This document shows positions 6,896 to 14,022 of a stretch of 14,092 bases of DNA, one piece after another. The stretch's first letter is position 1. Every line of letters starts with the position of its first letter. Position numbers and translations under genes: made by a program. The notes beneath the pieces are model-generated. The model was not told the origin of the DNA and ran no database searches. It worked only from the letters and a program-made list of their open reading frames with translations. The DNA is from an uncultured Bulleidia sp. (GTDB taxonomy: Bacteria > Bacillota_I > Bacilli_A > Erysipelotrichales > Erysipelotrichaceae), in assembly GCA_934754415.1 (NCBI GenBank), contig CAKVIS010000042.1:1-14092 (forward strand), in the 5' to 3' direction.

Positions 6896-8572
6896 ATGAG
6901 TGCTACAGAGTTTATACGATTGAAGAAGGCAAACTGTACCAATTGTTATAAGTGCATCCGGCATTGTCCTGTAAAGGCAATACGGTTTTCAGGCGGACAG
7001 GCACATATCATTCCTGATGCCTGTATTTATTGCGGAGAATGCTTTGTGACGTGTCCGCAGAATGCCAAATGGATTTATTCTGAAGTGGACAGAGTGAAAC
7101 AGTTTTTGATGAATGATGAAGAAGTCTATGTGTCCATGGCTCCTTCTTTTGCTGCATATTTTCATGCGGGGATACAAGCTATGCAAACCTCAATGCACCT
7201 GCTGGGATTTGCAGGGTGTGAAGAAACAGCAGAAGGTGCACAGATGGTAAAAACGGAATATGAGCAGTTACTTGAAGAAGGAGACAGAGATGTTCTGATT
7301 TCTTCCTGCTGTCATTCTGTAAATCTGCTGATACAGAAGTATTATCCGGATCTTATGGAATATCTTGCTCCGGTGGTATCTCCGATGTATGCCCATTGTA
7401 AACAGCTGAAAGAAGCTCGTCCTGGTTGTAAAACCGTATTTATCGGCCCATGTATTTCTAAAAAAGATGAAGCGGAGAGATATCCTGAAGCAGTGGATGC
7501 GGTCCTGACATTTAATGAATTACAGGACTGGCTGAATGAACAAAATCTGGAAATTCCACAGGAATATGATGTATGTGAAAAATCACATACAAGACTGTTT
7601 CCTGAAGCAGGGGGCATTTTGAAAACTATGTGCCAGAAGAAGGACTATGTATATCTTTCCGTTGATGGTACACAACAATGTATGAACTATCTGGAAAATA
7701 TACGCAAAGGAAAGATTCATCATTGTTTTATAGAAATGTCTGCCTGTAAGGGGAGTTGTATTGGTGGTCCTTTGATGGAAATGAGAAATGAAAAATTACT
7801 GGAAAGAAATCTGCTGATTGAAAGATATGCAGGGAGTAAGGACTATGAAATAAAACAGCCTGCAGAAAAAGATATGCAGAAAACATTTAAAAATCTGCAC
7901 TATTCCTCCTGTATACCTGATGAAGCACAGATTCAGCAGATAGTATTACGCATGGGTAAGAAAACGCCTGCAGAGGAATTGAACTGCGGGGCCTGCGGGT
8001 ATGATTCCTGCAGAGCCAAAGCCATAGCTGTATATCAGGGAAAAGCAGAAATTACCATGTGTTTTCCATATTTAAGAAAACAGGCAGAAGCCATGACAGA
8101 TATTATTACAGATCATTCTTTGAACGCTATTCTTGTATTAAATGAAAGTATGGAAGTACAACGTATGAATCCTGTGGCTAAAAAACTGTTTCATATACAT
8201 CATGAAGCAGATATTCTTGGAGAAAGTGTCACAAAAATACTTGATCCAGAACTGTTTGTGGAAGTTCTTTCAGGAAAAGAGAACATTTATGAAAAGATGC
8301 AGTATCTTTCAGCCTATCATATTTATGTGGAAACTACAGTTTCTTATGATACAACCAGCCATCTGTTGATCTGCATGATGAAGGATGTGACAGAAGAGGT
8401 GAAAGAAAGGGAAAAACGTGTGGAAGTGATTGCAAGAACAGCAGAAGTGGCAGATCATATTGTGGAAAAGCAGATGCGCATCGTCCAGGAAATAGCTTCT
8501 TTACTTGGTGAAACTACCGCTGAAACAAAAATAGCTTTAACGAAACTGAAGGAGTCTATTTCCGATGAGTGA
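6896..8572 (+). CDS. hydS: Sensory [FeFe]-hydrogenase-like protein with PAS domain (HydS type)
   Basis: The 558-residue protein has, in order: two ferredoxin 4Fe-4S sites (Cys14/17/20/24 and Cys43/46/49/53); an H-cluster domain (about 75-310) with diverged motifs SSCCH (Cys138-Cys139), GPCISK (Cys186, Lys189) and EMSACKGSC (Cys284, Cys288); a further 4Fe-4S domain (Cys364, 367, 372, 389); a PAS domain (about 402-505); and a C-terminal helical tail. All four cysteine ligands expected for an H-cluster are present, but the catalytic TSCCP and MPC forms are not. Hydrogenases of this layout are proposed H2 or redox sensors rather than bulk catalysts. ATG 6896 follows GCGAGG by 5 bases. The stop overlaps the phosphatase start by 8 bases, so both proteins probably form one signalling unit upstream of hydCBA. 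There is no kinase or cyclase output domain; the tail may contact the phosphatase. Confidence 0.87.
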   Translation: MSATEFIRLKKANCTNCYKCIRHCPVKAIRFSGGQAHIIPDACIYCGECFVTCPQNAKWIYSEVDRVKQFLMNDEEVYVSMAPSFAAYFHAGIQAMQTSMHLLGFAGCEETAEGAQMVKTEYEQLLEEGDRDVLISSCCHSVNLLIQKYYPDLMEYLAPVVSPMYAHCKQLKEARPGCKTVFIGPCISKKDEAERYPEAVDAVLTFNELQDWLNEQNLEIPQEYDVCEKSHTRLFPEAGGILKTMCQKKDYVYLSVDGTQQCMNYLENIRKGKIHHCFIEMSACKGSCIGGPLMEMRNEKLLERNLLIERYAGSKDYEIKQPAEKDMQKTFKNLHYSSCIPDEAQIQQIVLRMGKKTPAEELNCGACGYDSCRAKAIAVYQGKAEITMCFPYLRKQAEAMTDIITDHSLNAILVLNESMEVQRMNPVAKKLFHIHHEADILGESVTKILDPELFVEVLSGKENIYEKMQYLSAYHIYVETTVSYDTTSHLLICMMKDVTEEVKEREKRVEVIARTAEVADHIVEKQMRIVQEIASLLGETTAETKIALTKLKESISDE

Positions 8573-9737
8573 GTATTTTCTGGATATTGGCTGGAAATCC
8601 ATCAGACATGCAGGTGAAGAACTGTGTGGGGATCATGTCGATGTGATTAATGATCATCAAGGAAATCTGACAGCTGTAGTGGCTGATGGACTTGGGTCCG
8701 GGGTAAGAGCTTCCATCTTATCCACATTAACTTCAAAAATCATTTCTACAATGATTGCAGAAGGTCTTCCGCTGAAAGAATGTGTCAGTACCATAGCTTC
8801 TACTTTACCGGTAATGAAAGATAAAAACGTAGCATATTCCACGTTTACCATTCTTCATGTCAGTAATGGAAACACCTTGCATATGGTGCAGTATGACAAT
8901 CCTTCTGTGATTCTGATAAGAGATGGAGAAATCTATGACTATGCAAAACAAGAACTGCAGATGGAAGGTAAAAAGATTTACAGTTCTGAACTGGCCTTAC
9001 AGGAAGGAGATATGTGTATTGCCATGAGCGATGGCTGCCCATATGCAGGACCGGGTAACACATATAACATGACATGGAAACCAGCAGATATCGCAGAGTA
9101 TATGCAATGTCTCAGTTTTGCAGGGTATGATGCCAGAACTCTTGCGTCATTACTTGTGGAGGAATGTAACAGACTGTATGAGTATCGTCCTGCGGATGAT
9201 GCGACAGGTCTTGTCCTTTCTGTAAGAAAAAGAAAACAGGTCAATATACTCTTTGGACCTCCCAAAAAGATGGAGGATACAGAAAAGATGATGCAGCTGT
9301 TCTTTGAAGAAGAAGGGATGCATATTGTCAGTGGTGGAAGTACTTCACGCATGGTCGCAAGATATCTGGATACTGAAGTGATACCTTCAGGAAAAATAAG
9401 CTCTGACGGGATTCCTCCTACTTCTGAAATTGAAGGAATTGACCTTGTGACAGAAGGCGTAGTGACGATGAACCGTGTCAGTGAATATGCAAAAGATCAT
9501 GTACAAAAGGATGAACGCTATGAAGAGTGGTCAGATGGGCATGATGGGGCTTCTTTGATAGCGAGAGTATTATTTACTGAAGCAACGGATATTCATATCT
9601 TTGTCGGCACAGCTATCAATCCGGCTCACCAGAACCCTGATCTTGAGGTAAATTTCAATCTGAAGATGAATATTGTAAGTGCATTGAAAGACAGTCTTCA
9701 GAAGATGGACAAAAATGTCAGATTGTCAGTATTTTAA
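8565..9737 (+). CDS. SpoIIE-family (PP2C-like) protein phosphatase with extra C-terminal domain
   Basis: The 390-residue soluble protein has a PP2C/SpoIIE phosphatase domain over about 1-220. Metal-binding aspartates are visible: Asp23 (GDHV), Asp41 (ADGLGSG), Asp156 (SDG) and Asp211-Asp212 (PADDATG). Such enzymes remove phosphate from serine or threonine, often on anti-sigma-factor antagonists. Residues about 225-390 form a second domain (from VNILFGPPKK through GIDLVTEGV) that I cannot assign. AAGGAG (8549-8554) lies 10 bases before ATG 8565, which overlaps the hydS stop by 8 bases. Tight coupling to a sensory hydrogenase suggests that the PAS/H-cluster protein controls this phosphatase. 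No partner kinase or anti-sigma factor is in the window, so the target is unknown. Confidence 0.85.
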   Translation: MSEYFLDIGWKSIRHAGEELCGDHVDVINDHQGNLTAVVADGLGSGVRASILSTLTSKIISTMIAEGLPLKECVSTIASTLPVMKDKNVAYSTFTILHVSNGNTLHMVQYDNPSVILIRDGEIYDYAKQELQMEGKKIYSSELALQEGDMCIAMSDGCPYAGPGNTYNMTWKPADIAEYMQCLSFAGYDARTLASLLVEECNRLYEYRPADDATGLVLSVRKRKQVNILFGPPKKMEDTEKMMQLFFEEEGMHIVSGGSTSRMVARYLDTEVIPSGKISSDGIPPTSEIEGIDLVTEGVVTMNRVSEYAKDHVQKDERYEEWSDGHDGASLIARVLFTEATDIHIFVGTAINPAHQNPDLEVNFNLKMNIVSALKDSLQKMDKNVRLSVF

Positions 9738-9747
9738 ATGAAAGCCC

Positions 9748-9776
9748 TTTCAAATGTTAGCCTGAATTGCTAAAAT
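9748..9776 (+). promoter_or_regulatory. Candidate promoter for hydCBA, abutting the terminator
   Basis: An extended -10, TGCTAAAAT (9768-9776; TAAAAT is 5 of 6), lies 17 bp after a weak -35, TTTCAA (9748-9753). The predicted start, near 9783, is inside the 5' arm of the terminator at 9778-9815. A transcript from this promoter would lack most of that arm and should escape termination, whereas read-through from the phosphatase gene would be stopped. Confidence 0.4.
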
Positions 9777-9777
9777 G

Positions 9778-9815
9778 AATCCATAGAGATGCTGTGCATC
9801 AATATGGATTTTTTT
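9778..9815 (+). terminator. Terminator between the phosphatase gene and hydC
   Basis: The outer stem AATCCATA (9778-9785) pairs with TATGGATT (9803-9810). A symmetric two-by-two internal loop follows, then the inner stem GATGC (9788-9792) pairs with GCATC (9796-9800) around TGT. The T run covers 9809-9815. It ends only 27 bases before the hydC start codon and 18 before its GAGG, so it either isolates hydCBA from the sensor pair or acts as an attenuator. Confidence 0.87.
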
Positions 9816-9842
9816 ATACAATTTTTGTTTAGTGAGGACAAT

Positions 9843-10328
9843 ATGAGAACAAATGAAGAAATGTTTGCTGAACTGGATGCTTTCATGGATTCTGTTGGTA
9901 ACAGTCCTGCAGAAATGATTGCCATCCTGCATACAGCGCAGGGAATTTTCGGGTATCTTCCTATGAAAGTTCAAAAACACATTGCGGACAGAATTGGAGT
10001 AAATGTGTCCCAGGTGTATGGTGTAGTGACTTTTTATTCCTTTTTTACCATGAAACCAAAAGGGAAAAATGTCATTTCCATCTGTCTTGGAACAGCCTGC
10101 TTTGTCAAAGGCTCCGGTAAATTACTGGAAGCCTGTGAGAAACATCTTGGAATTCATAATGGAGAAACCACACCGGATGGCAGATTTACAATTACTACAC
10201 TCAGATGTGTAGGCGCCTGTGCTCTGGCACCGGTTATGCAGGTCAATGGGAAGACCTATGGCAATATCACGGCTAAAGATGTACCTGGAATCCTGGATTC
10301 CTATATGAAGAAGGAGGCAGACGCATGA
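9843..10328 (+). CDS. hydC: NAD-linked [FeFe]-hydrogenase subunit HydC (NuoE-like)
   Basis: The 161-residue protein is the thioredoxin-like [2Fe-2S] subunit of a trimeric hydrogenase, homologous to NuoE of complex I. The helical N-terminal half has the family pattern PAEMIAILHTAQGIFGYLP and VYGVVTFYSFF. The cluster ligands are Cys81 and Cys86 (CLGTAC) with Cys122 and Cys126 (CVGAC). It relays electrons around the flavin site of HydB. ATG 9843 has GAGG (9834-9837) 5 bases upstream; an in-frame ATG at 9789 sits in the terminator hairpin and was rejected. The stop overlaps the hydB start (ATGA), indicating coupled translation and equal stoichiometry. Confidence 0.93.
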   Translation: MRTNEEMFAELDAFMDSVGNSPAEMIAILHTAQGIFGYLPMKVQKHIADRIGVNVSQVYGVVTFYSFFTMKPKGKNVISICLGTACFVKGSGKLLEACEKHLGIHNGETTPDGRFTITTLRCVGACALAPVMQVNGKTYGNITAKDVPGILDSYMKKEADA

Positions 10329-12220
10329 GCGCAAGACTGAACAGCAGAGAAGATCTGCTGCATTTCTATGAACAGGTAAAACATATTGCACAGGAAAAAA
10401 CGGAAGAAGTTAAGATAGAAAAAAGAACGATTTCTGTCTGTTCCTGTACGGGATGTGCTTCTCAGGATTCTCTTTTGATTGTGGATGAACTCAACAGAAT
10501 TATTGCTGAAAGACATCTTGAAAATCATATGCATGCAGAAATTACAGGATGCTTCGGATTCTGTGCAAGAGGTCCGATTGTAAAAATCTATCCGGATGAA
10601 ATTTTCTATGTGCATGTGCATAAAGAAGATGCGGATAGAATCATTGACGCCATTGAGCATGACACGGTAGTGGAAGATCTTCTGTACAAAACTGCAGAGG
10701 ATGGCCATGCCAGACATCAGAATGATATTCCTTTCTATGGAAAGCAACACAGAGTGGCATTGCATAAAGCAGGGTTTATCAATCCTGAAAGCTTTGAAGA
10801 CTGTATTGCTACAAGAGGATATCAGGCTCTTGCCAAGGCATTGTATGACATGAGTCAGGATGATGTGATAAGAGAAGTGACACGTTCCGGATTAAGAGGA
10901 AGAGGTGGAGCCGGTTTTCCAACGGGTAAAAAATGGAGTTTTGCCAAAGAGAGTTACTCCGATAAAAAATATATCATTTGTAATGCGGATGAAGGAGATC
11001 CTGGTGCGTTTATGGATCGTTCCATCCTGGAAGGTGATCCTCATTCCGTTTTGGAAGCCATGGCTATTGCAGGGTACGCCATTGGTGCAGATGAAGGTGA
11101 AATCTATATTCGTGCAGAGTATCCTTTAGCTATCAGAAGATTACGTCTTGCGATTAAGGAAGCAGAAGAATACGGATGTCTTGGTGACCATATTCTTGGA
11201 ACAGATTTCAGTTTCCATATCTATATCCGTTATGGTGCAGGCGCATTTGTATGTGGTGAAGAGACGGCTTTGATTCACTCAATTGAGGGACATCGTGGAG
11301 AACCTACATTGAAACCTCCGTTCCCTGCTGTAAAGGGTTTGAACGGTAAACCAACCAATGTGAACAATGTTGAAACATGGGCTAATGTACCATCTATTAT
11401 TCTGGATGGATGGGAGAAGTTTGCTTGCATCGGTACAGAACAATCTACCGGTACAAAGGTGTTTGCGCTAGCAGGTAAAGTGAATAATGTGGGTCTTGTA
11501 GAAGTACCTATGGGAACGACACTGCGTGAAATTATTTATGATATCGGCGGTGGTATTAAAAATGGCAGAAAGTTTAAAGCTGTACAGACAGGTGGCCCTT
11601 CAGGAGGTTGTCTTACAGAAAAAGATCTGGATACACCGATTGATTATGATAACCTGGTAAAAAGGGGCTCCATGATGGGATCTGGGGGAATGATAGTTCT
11701 GGATGAAGACGACTGTGCTGTAGATATTGCACGATTCTATCTGGAATTTACGGTCGAAGAATCCTGTGGAAAGTGTACACCATGTCGTATAGGTAATAAA
11801 CGTATGCTGGAAATTCTGAACAGAATTACGGAAGGAAACGGTACACTGGAAGATCTGGACAGACTGGAAAGGCTGGCTGTGACCATTAAAGATGCCTCTC
11901 TTTGTGCCTTAGGACAGACTGCTCCTAATCCAGTTCTTTCCACATTACATAATTTCCGTGAAGAATATGTGGCTCATGTAGTGGATAAGAAGTGTCCTGC
12001 GGGTTCCTGTCGTAATCTTGTGTCCTTCCATATTGACAAGTCAATGTGTCTTGGATGTGGAATGTGTGCACGTAACTGTCCTGTAGAGGCAATTTCCAAG
12101 AGTAATGAGCCTGGAAAGAATTCCAGACTGATGGCATATGAAATTGACACATCCAAGTGTGTACGTTGTGGAAGCTGTCTGAATGTCTGCCCGGCTAAGC
12201 CGAAGGCTATTCAAAAGTAA
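10325..12220 (+). CDS. hydB: NAD-linked [FeFe]-hydrogenase subunit HydB (NuoF-like flavoprotein)
   Basis: The 631-residue flavoprotein exchanges electrons with NAD(H) and, in bifurcating enzymes, with ferredoxin. Domains: a thioredoxin-like [2Fe-2S] region (Cys39, Cys44, Cys76, Cys80); the NuoF core with FMN/NAD loop GRGGAGFPTGKKW (192-204) and Asn-Ala-Asp-Glu-Gly-Asp; an SLBB region; a 4Fe-4S site in ESCGKCTPC (Cys481, 484, 487) completed by Cys527; and a C-terminal ferredoxin domain with two 4Fe-4S sites (Cys575/578/581/585 and Cys612/615/618/622). Extra terminal cluster domains beyond plain NuoF are typical of trimeric bifurcating hydrogenases and NADP-type relatives. Cys41 is an additional cysteine next to the first cluster. 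AAGGAGG (10311-10317) stands 7 bases before ATG 10325. Confidence 0.95.
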   Translation: MSARLNSREDLLHFYEQVKHIAQEKTEEVKIEKRTISVCSCTGCASQDSLLIVDELNRIIAERHLENHMHAEITGCFGFCARGPIVKIYPDEIFYVHVHKEDADRIIDAIEHDTVVEDLLYKTAEDGHARHQNDIPFYGKQHRVALHKAGFINPESFEDCIATRGYQALAKALYDMSQDDVIREVTRSGLRGRGGAGFPTGKKWSFAKESYSDKKYIICNADEGDPGAFMDRSILEGDPHSVLEAMAIAGYAIGADEGEIYIRAEYPLAIRRLRLAIKEAEEYGCLGDHILGTDFSFHIYIRYGAGAFVCGEETALIHSIEGHRGEPTLKPPFPAVKGLNGKPTNVNNVETWANVPSIILDGWEKFACIGTEQSTGTKVFALAGKVNNVGLVEVPMGTTLREIIYDIGGGIKNGRKFKAVQTGGPSGGCLTEKDLDTPIDYDNLVKRGSMMGSGGMIVLDEDDCAVDIARFYLEFTVEESCGKCTPCRIGNKRMLEILNRITEGNGTLEDLDRLERLAVTIKDASLCALGQTAPNPVLSTLHNFREEYVAHVVDKKCPAGSCRNLVSFHIDKSMCLGCGMCARNCPVEAISKSNEPGKNSRLMAYEIDTSKCVRCGSCLNVCPAKPKAIQK

Positions 12221-12234
12221 GAAGGGAGAATGTT

Positions 12235-13962
12235 ATGTTAAAGACTATTACAATGAATGGAATTGTCATGCAGGAAGATTCTTCTATGACAATTCTGGAT
12301 GTTGCCAGAAAACATGGCATTGATATTCCTACATTATGTTTTTTAAAGAAAGATGACTGTAATTTTGTACATCGTCCTGCTTCCTGCAGAGTGTGTGTTG
12401 TGGAAGTAAAAGGAAGAAGAAATCTGAGTCCTGCCTGTGCTACCTATATTGAAGAGGGAATGGAAATTCAGACTAACTCATATAAAGTAAGACAGGAAAG
12501 AAAGAATATTGTAGAACTGCTGTTATCCAACCATCCAAATGCCTGTCTTACATGCAGAAAATCCGGAGATTGTGAATTACAGGCGTTATCTGCAAAACTT
12601 GGTGTAAATAATAACCTGGAATTTGCTGGGCCTTTATCTCAGGAAAATAAAGAATATCATTTCGGGGCTATTTTAAGAAATCCTTCCAAATGTATTCTGT
12701 GTAACAGATGTACTGCATTTTGTAAGGAAATTCAGGGTGTAGGTGCTATTTCTGCTTCACAAAGAGGATTTATGACAGTGATTTCAGAAGGCCATAAATG
12801 TGTTAACTGTGGTCAGTGTATTCAGGTTTGTCCTACAGGTGCTTTAATGCAATATGAAGATACACCTGAAATAGAAAAGAAACTGACAGATCCAGATACT
12901 TTCTGTATCGTACAGACTGCACCGGCAGTACGTGTATCCATTGGTGAAGGATTTGGATTGGAACCTGGAACAGATGTGACAGGAAAAATGATTACGGCTT
13001 TAAGATACATGGGATTTGACAGAGTATTTGATACCAACTTCTCTGCAGACCTTACTATTATGGAAGAAGCACATGAACTGGTAGACAGAATGTTATCAGG
13101 TGGAAAACTGCCAATGATTACTTCCTGTTGCCCTGGATGGATCAAGTATCTTGAAACACAATATCCGGATATGCTGGATCTTCCTTCCACATGTAAATCT
13201 CCACAGGAAATGTTCTCTTCTGTAGCACGTTCCTGGTATGCCGAAAAGTATGGTATAGATCCAAAGAAGATGTTAGTTGTATCTTTGATGCCATGTACTG
13301 CTAAGAAGAAGGAAATCTCTCGTGAACAGAATAAGGTGGATGGTGTTCAGCAGACAGATTACTCCATGACTGTGAAAGAGTTTATTGCCATGGTGAAACG
13401 CTATGGTCTGGATATACGCAATCTTCCTGAAGGTACCTTTGATTCTCCTCTTGGGGAATCTACAGGTGCTGCAGATATCTTTGCACAGACCGGTGGCGTT
13501 ATGGAGGCTGCTATTCGTACAGCAGGTGTATGGCTGGACGGGGATGCCCCTTGGAATATCAACTGGGAAACAGGATATGAAGATGGTATTAAGGAAGCTG
13601 TTGTAAAGATAGGTGGTAAAGAGCTGTCTATCTGTATTGCTTCAGGTTTAGGTAATGCCGGTAAGGTGATGGAACGTATCCGTAAGGGTGAAAAACAATA
13701 TCACTTCATAGAAATCATGGCATGTCCTGGAGGATGTCTCAACGGTGGTGGTCAGCCTGTAGCCAAAGAGGGTAAATATGCAGAAACACTTGCTTTAAGA
13801 AGAAAAGGTATTCAGGCCATTGATCATAATAAGAGTGCAAGAATCTCCTGTGATTCTGTTGCGGTGCAGAAACTGTATGAAGAGTTCTTAAAAGAACCTG
13901 GCTCACAACTTGCCCACAAACTGTTACATACATCCTTTGCGGATGAATCGGATATCATTTAA
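12235..13962 (+). CDS. hydA: [FeFe]-hydrogenase catalytic subunit HydA
   Basis: The 575-residue subunit makes or oxidises H2 at the H-cluster. N-terminal [2Fe-2S] domain: Cys35, 51, 54, 68. Then a His-ligated 4Fe-4S site, His100 with Cys104, 107, 113. Two ferredoxin sites follow: Cys153/156/159/163 and Cys189/192/195/199. The H-cluster motifs are intact: TSCCPGW (proton-relay Cys298, ligand Cys299), MPCTAKK (ligand Cys354, Lys357) and EIMACPGGC (ligands Cys497 and Cys501). The C-terminal small-subunit-like tail (KLYEEFLKEPG) is present. Length and domain order match the clostridial M3-type enzyme. The first two clusters' ligands, Cys35 and Cys51, are spaced a few residues wider than in the CpI enzyme I recall. 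GAAGGGAG lies 6 bases before ATG 12235. The maturases HydE, HydF and HydG are not in the window. Confidence 0.96.
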   Translation: MLKTITMNGIVMQEDSSMTILDVARKHGIDIPTLCFLKKDDCNFVHRPASCRVCVVEVKGRRNLSPACATYIEEGMEIQTNSYKVRQERKNIVELLLSNHPNACLTCRKSGDCELQALSAKLGVNNNLEFAGPLSQENKEYHFGAILRNPSKCILCNRCTAFCKEIQGVGAISASQRGFMTVISEGHKCVNCGQCIQVCPTGALMQYEDTPEIEKKLTDPDTFCIVQTAPAVRVSIGEGFGLEPGTDVTGKMITALRYMGFDRVFDTNFSADLTIMEEAHELVDRMLSGGKLPMITSCCPGWIKYLETQYPDMLDLPSTCKSPQEMFSSVARSWYAEKYGIDPKKMLVVSLMPCTAKKKEISREQNKVDGVQQTDYSMTVKEFIAMVKRYGLDIRNLPEGTFDSPLGESTGAADIFAQTGGVMEAAIRTAGVWLDGDAPWNINWETGYEDGIKEAVVKIGGKELSICIASGLGNAGKVMERIRKGEKQYHFIEIMACPGGCLNGGGQPVAKEGKYAETLALRRKGIQAIDHNKSARISCDSVAVQKLYEEFLKEPGSQLAHKLLHTSFADESDII

Positions 13963-13968
13963 GATAAT

Positions 13969-14022
13969 GTGAACCTCCCCACCTTAACAGATGTAAGACA
14001 TCATGTTTGAAGATAGGGCTTC
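13969..14022 (-). ncRNA. Candidate omega-RNA 3' scaffold
   Basis: Transcribed leftwards, CCCUAUCUU (complement of 14018-14010) pairs with AAGGUGGGG (complement of 13985-13977): nine pairs including two G-U wobbles. The same pairing on the + strand would give two A-C mismatches, so only minus-strand RNA forms the full stem. The enclosed region contains a second hairpin, GATGT (13990-13994) with ACATC (13998-14002). A scaffold ending at a TnpB element's right end is the known form of omega-RNA; the guide would then be read from the flank leftwards of 13969, into the hydA 3' end. Confidence 0.35.

Noticed and set aside
8978..9352. Minus-strand open frames opposite the phosphatase, hydA and other genes
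   Set aside because: They lie fully antisense to genes with clear domains and show no recognisable motifs or ribosome sites. They arise from codon bias in the opposite strand.
9789..9842. Upstream in-frame ATG for hydC inside the terminator hairpin
   Set aside because: It has no ribosome binding site and lies in the terminator loop, and the added residues do not resemble NuoE-family N-termini. ATG 9843 has GAGG at correct spacing.
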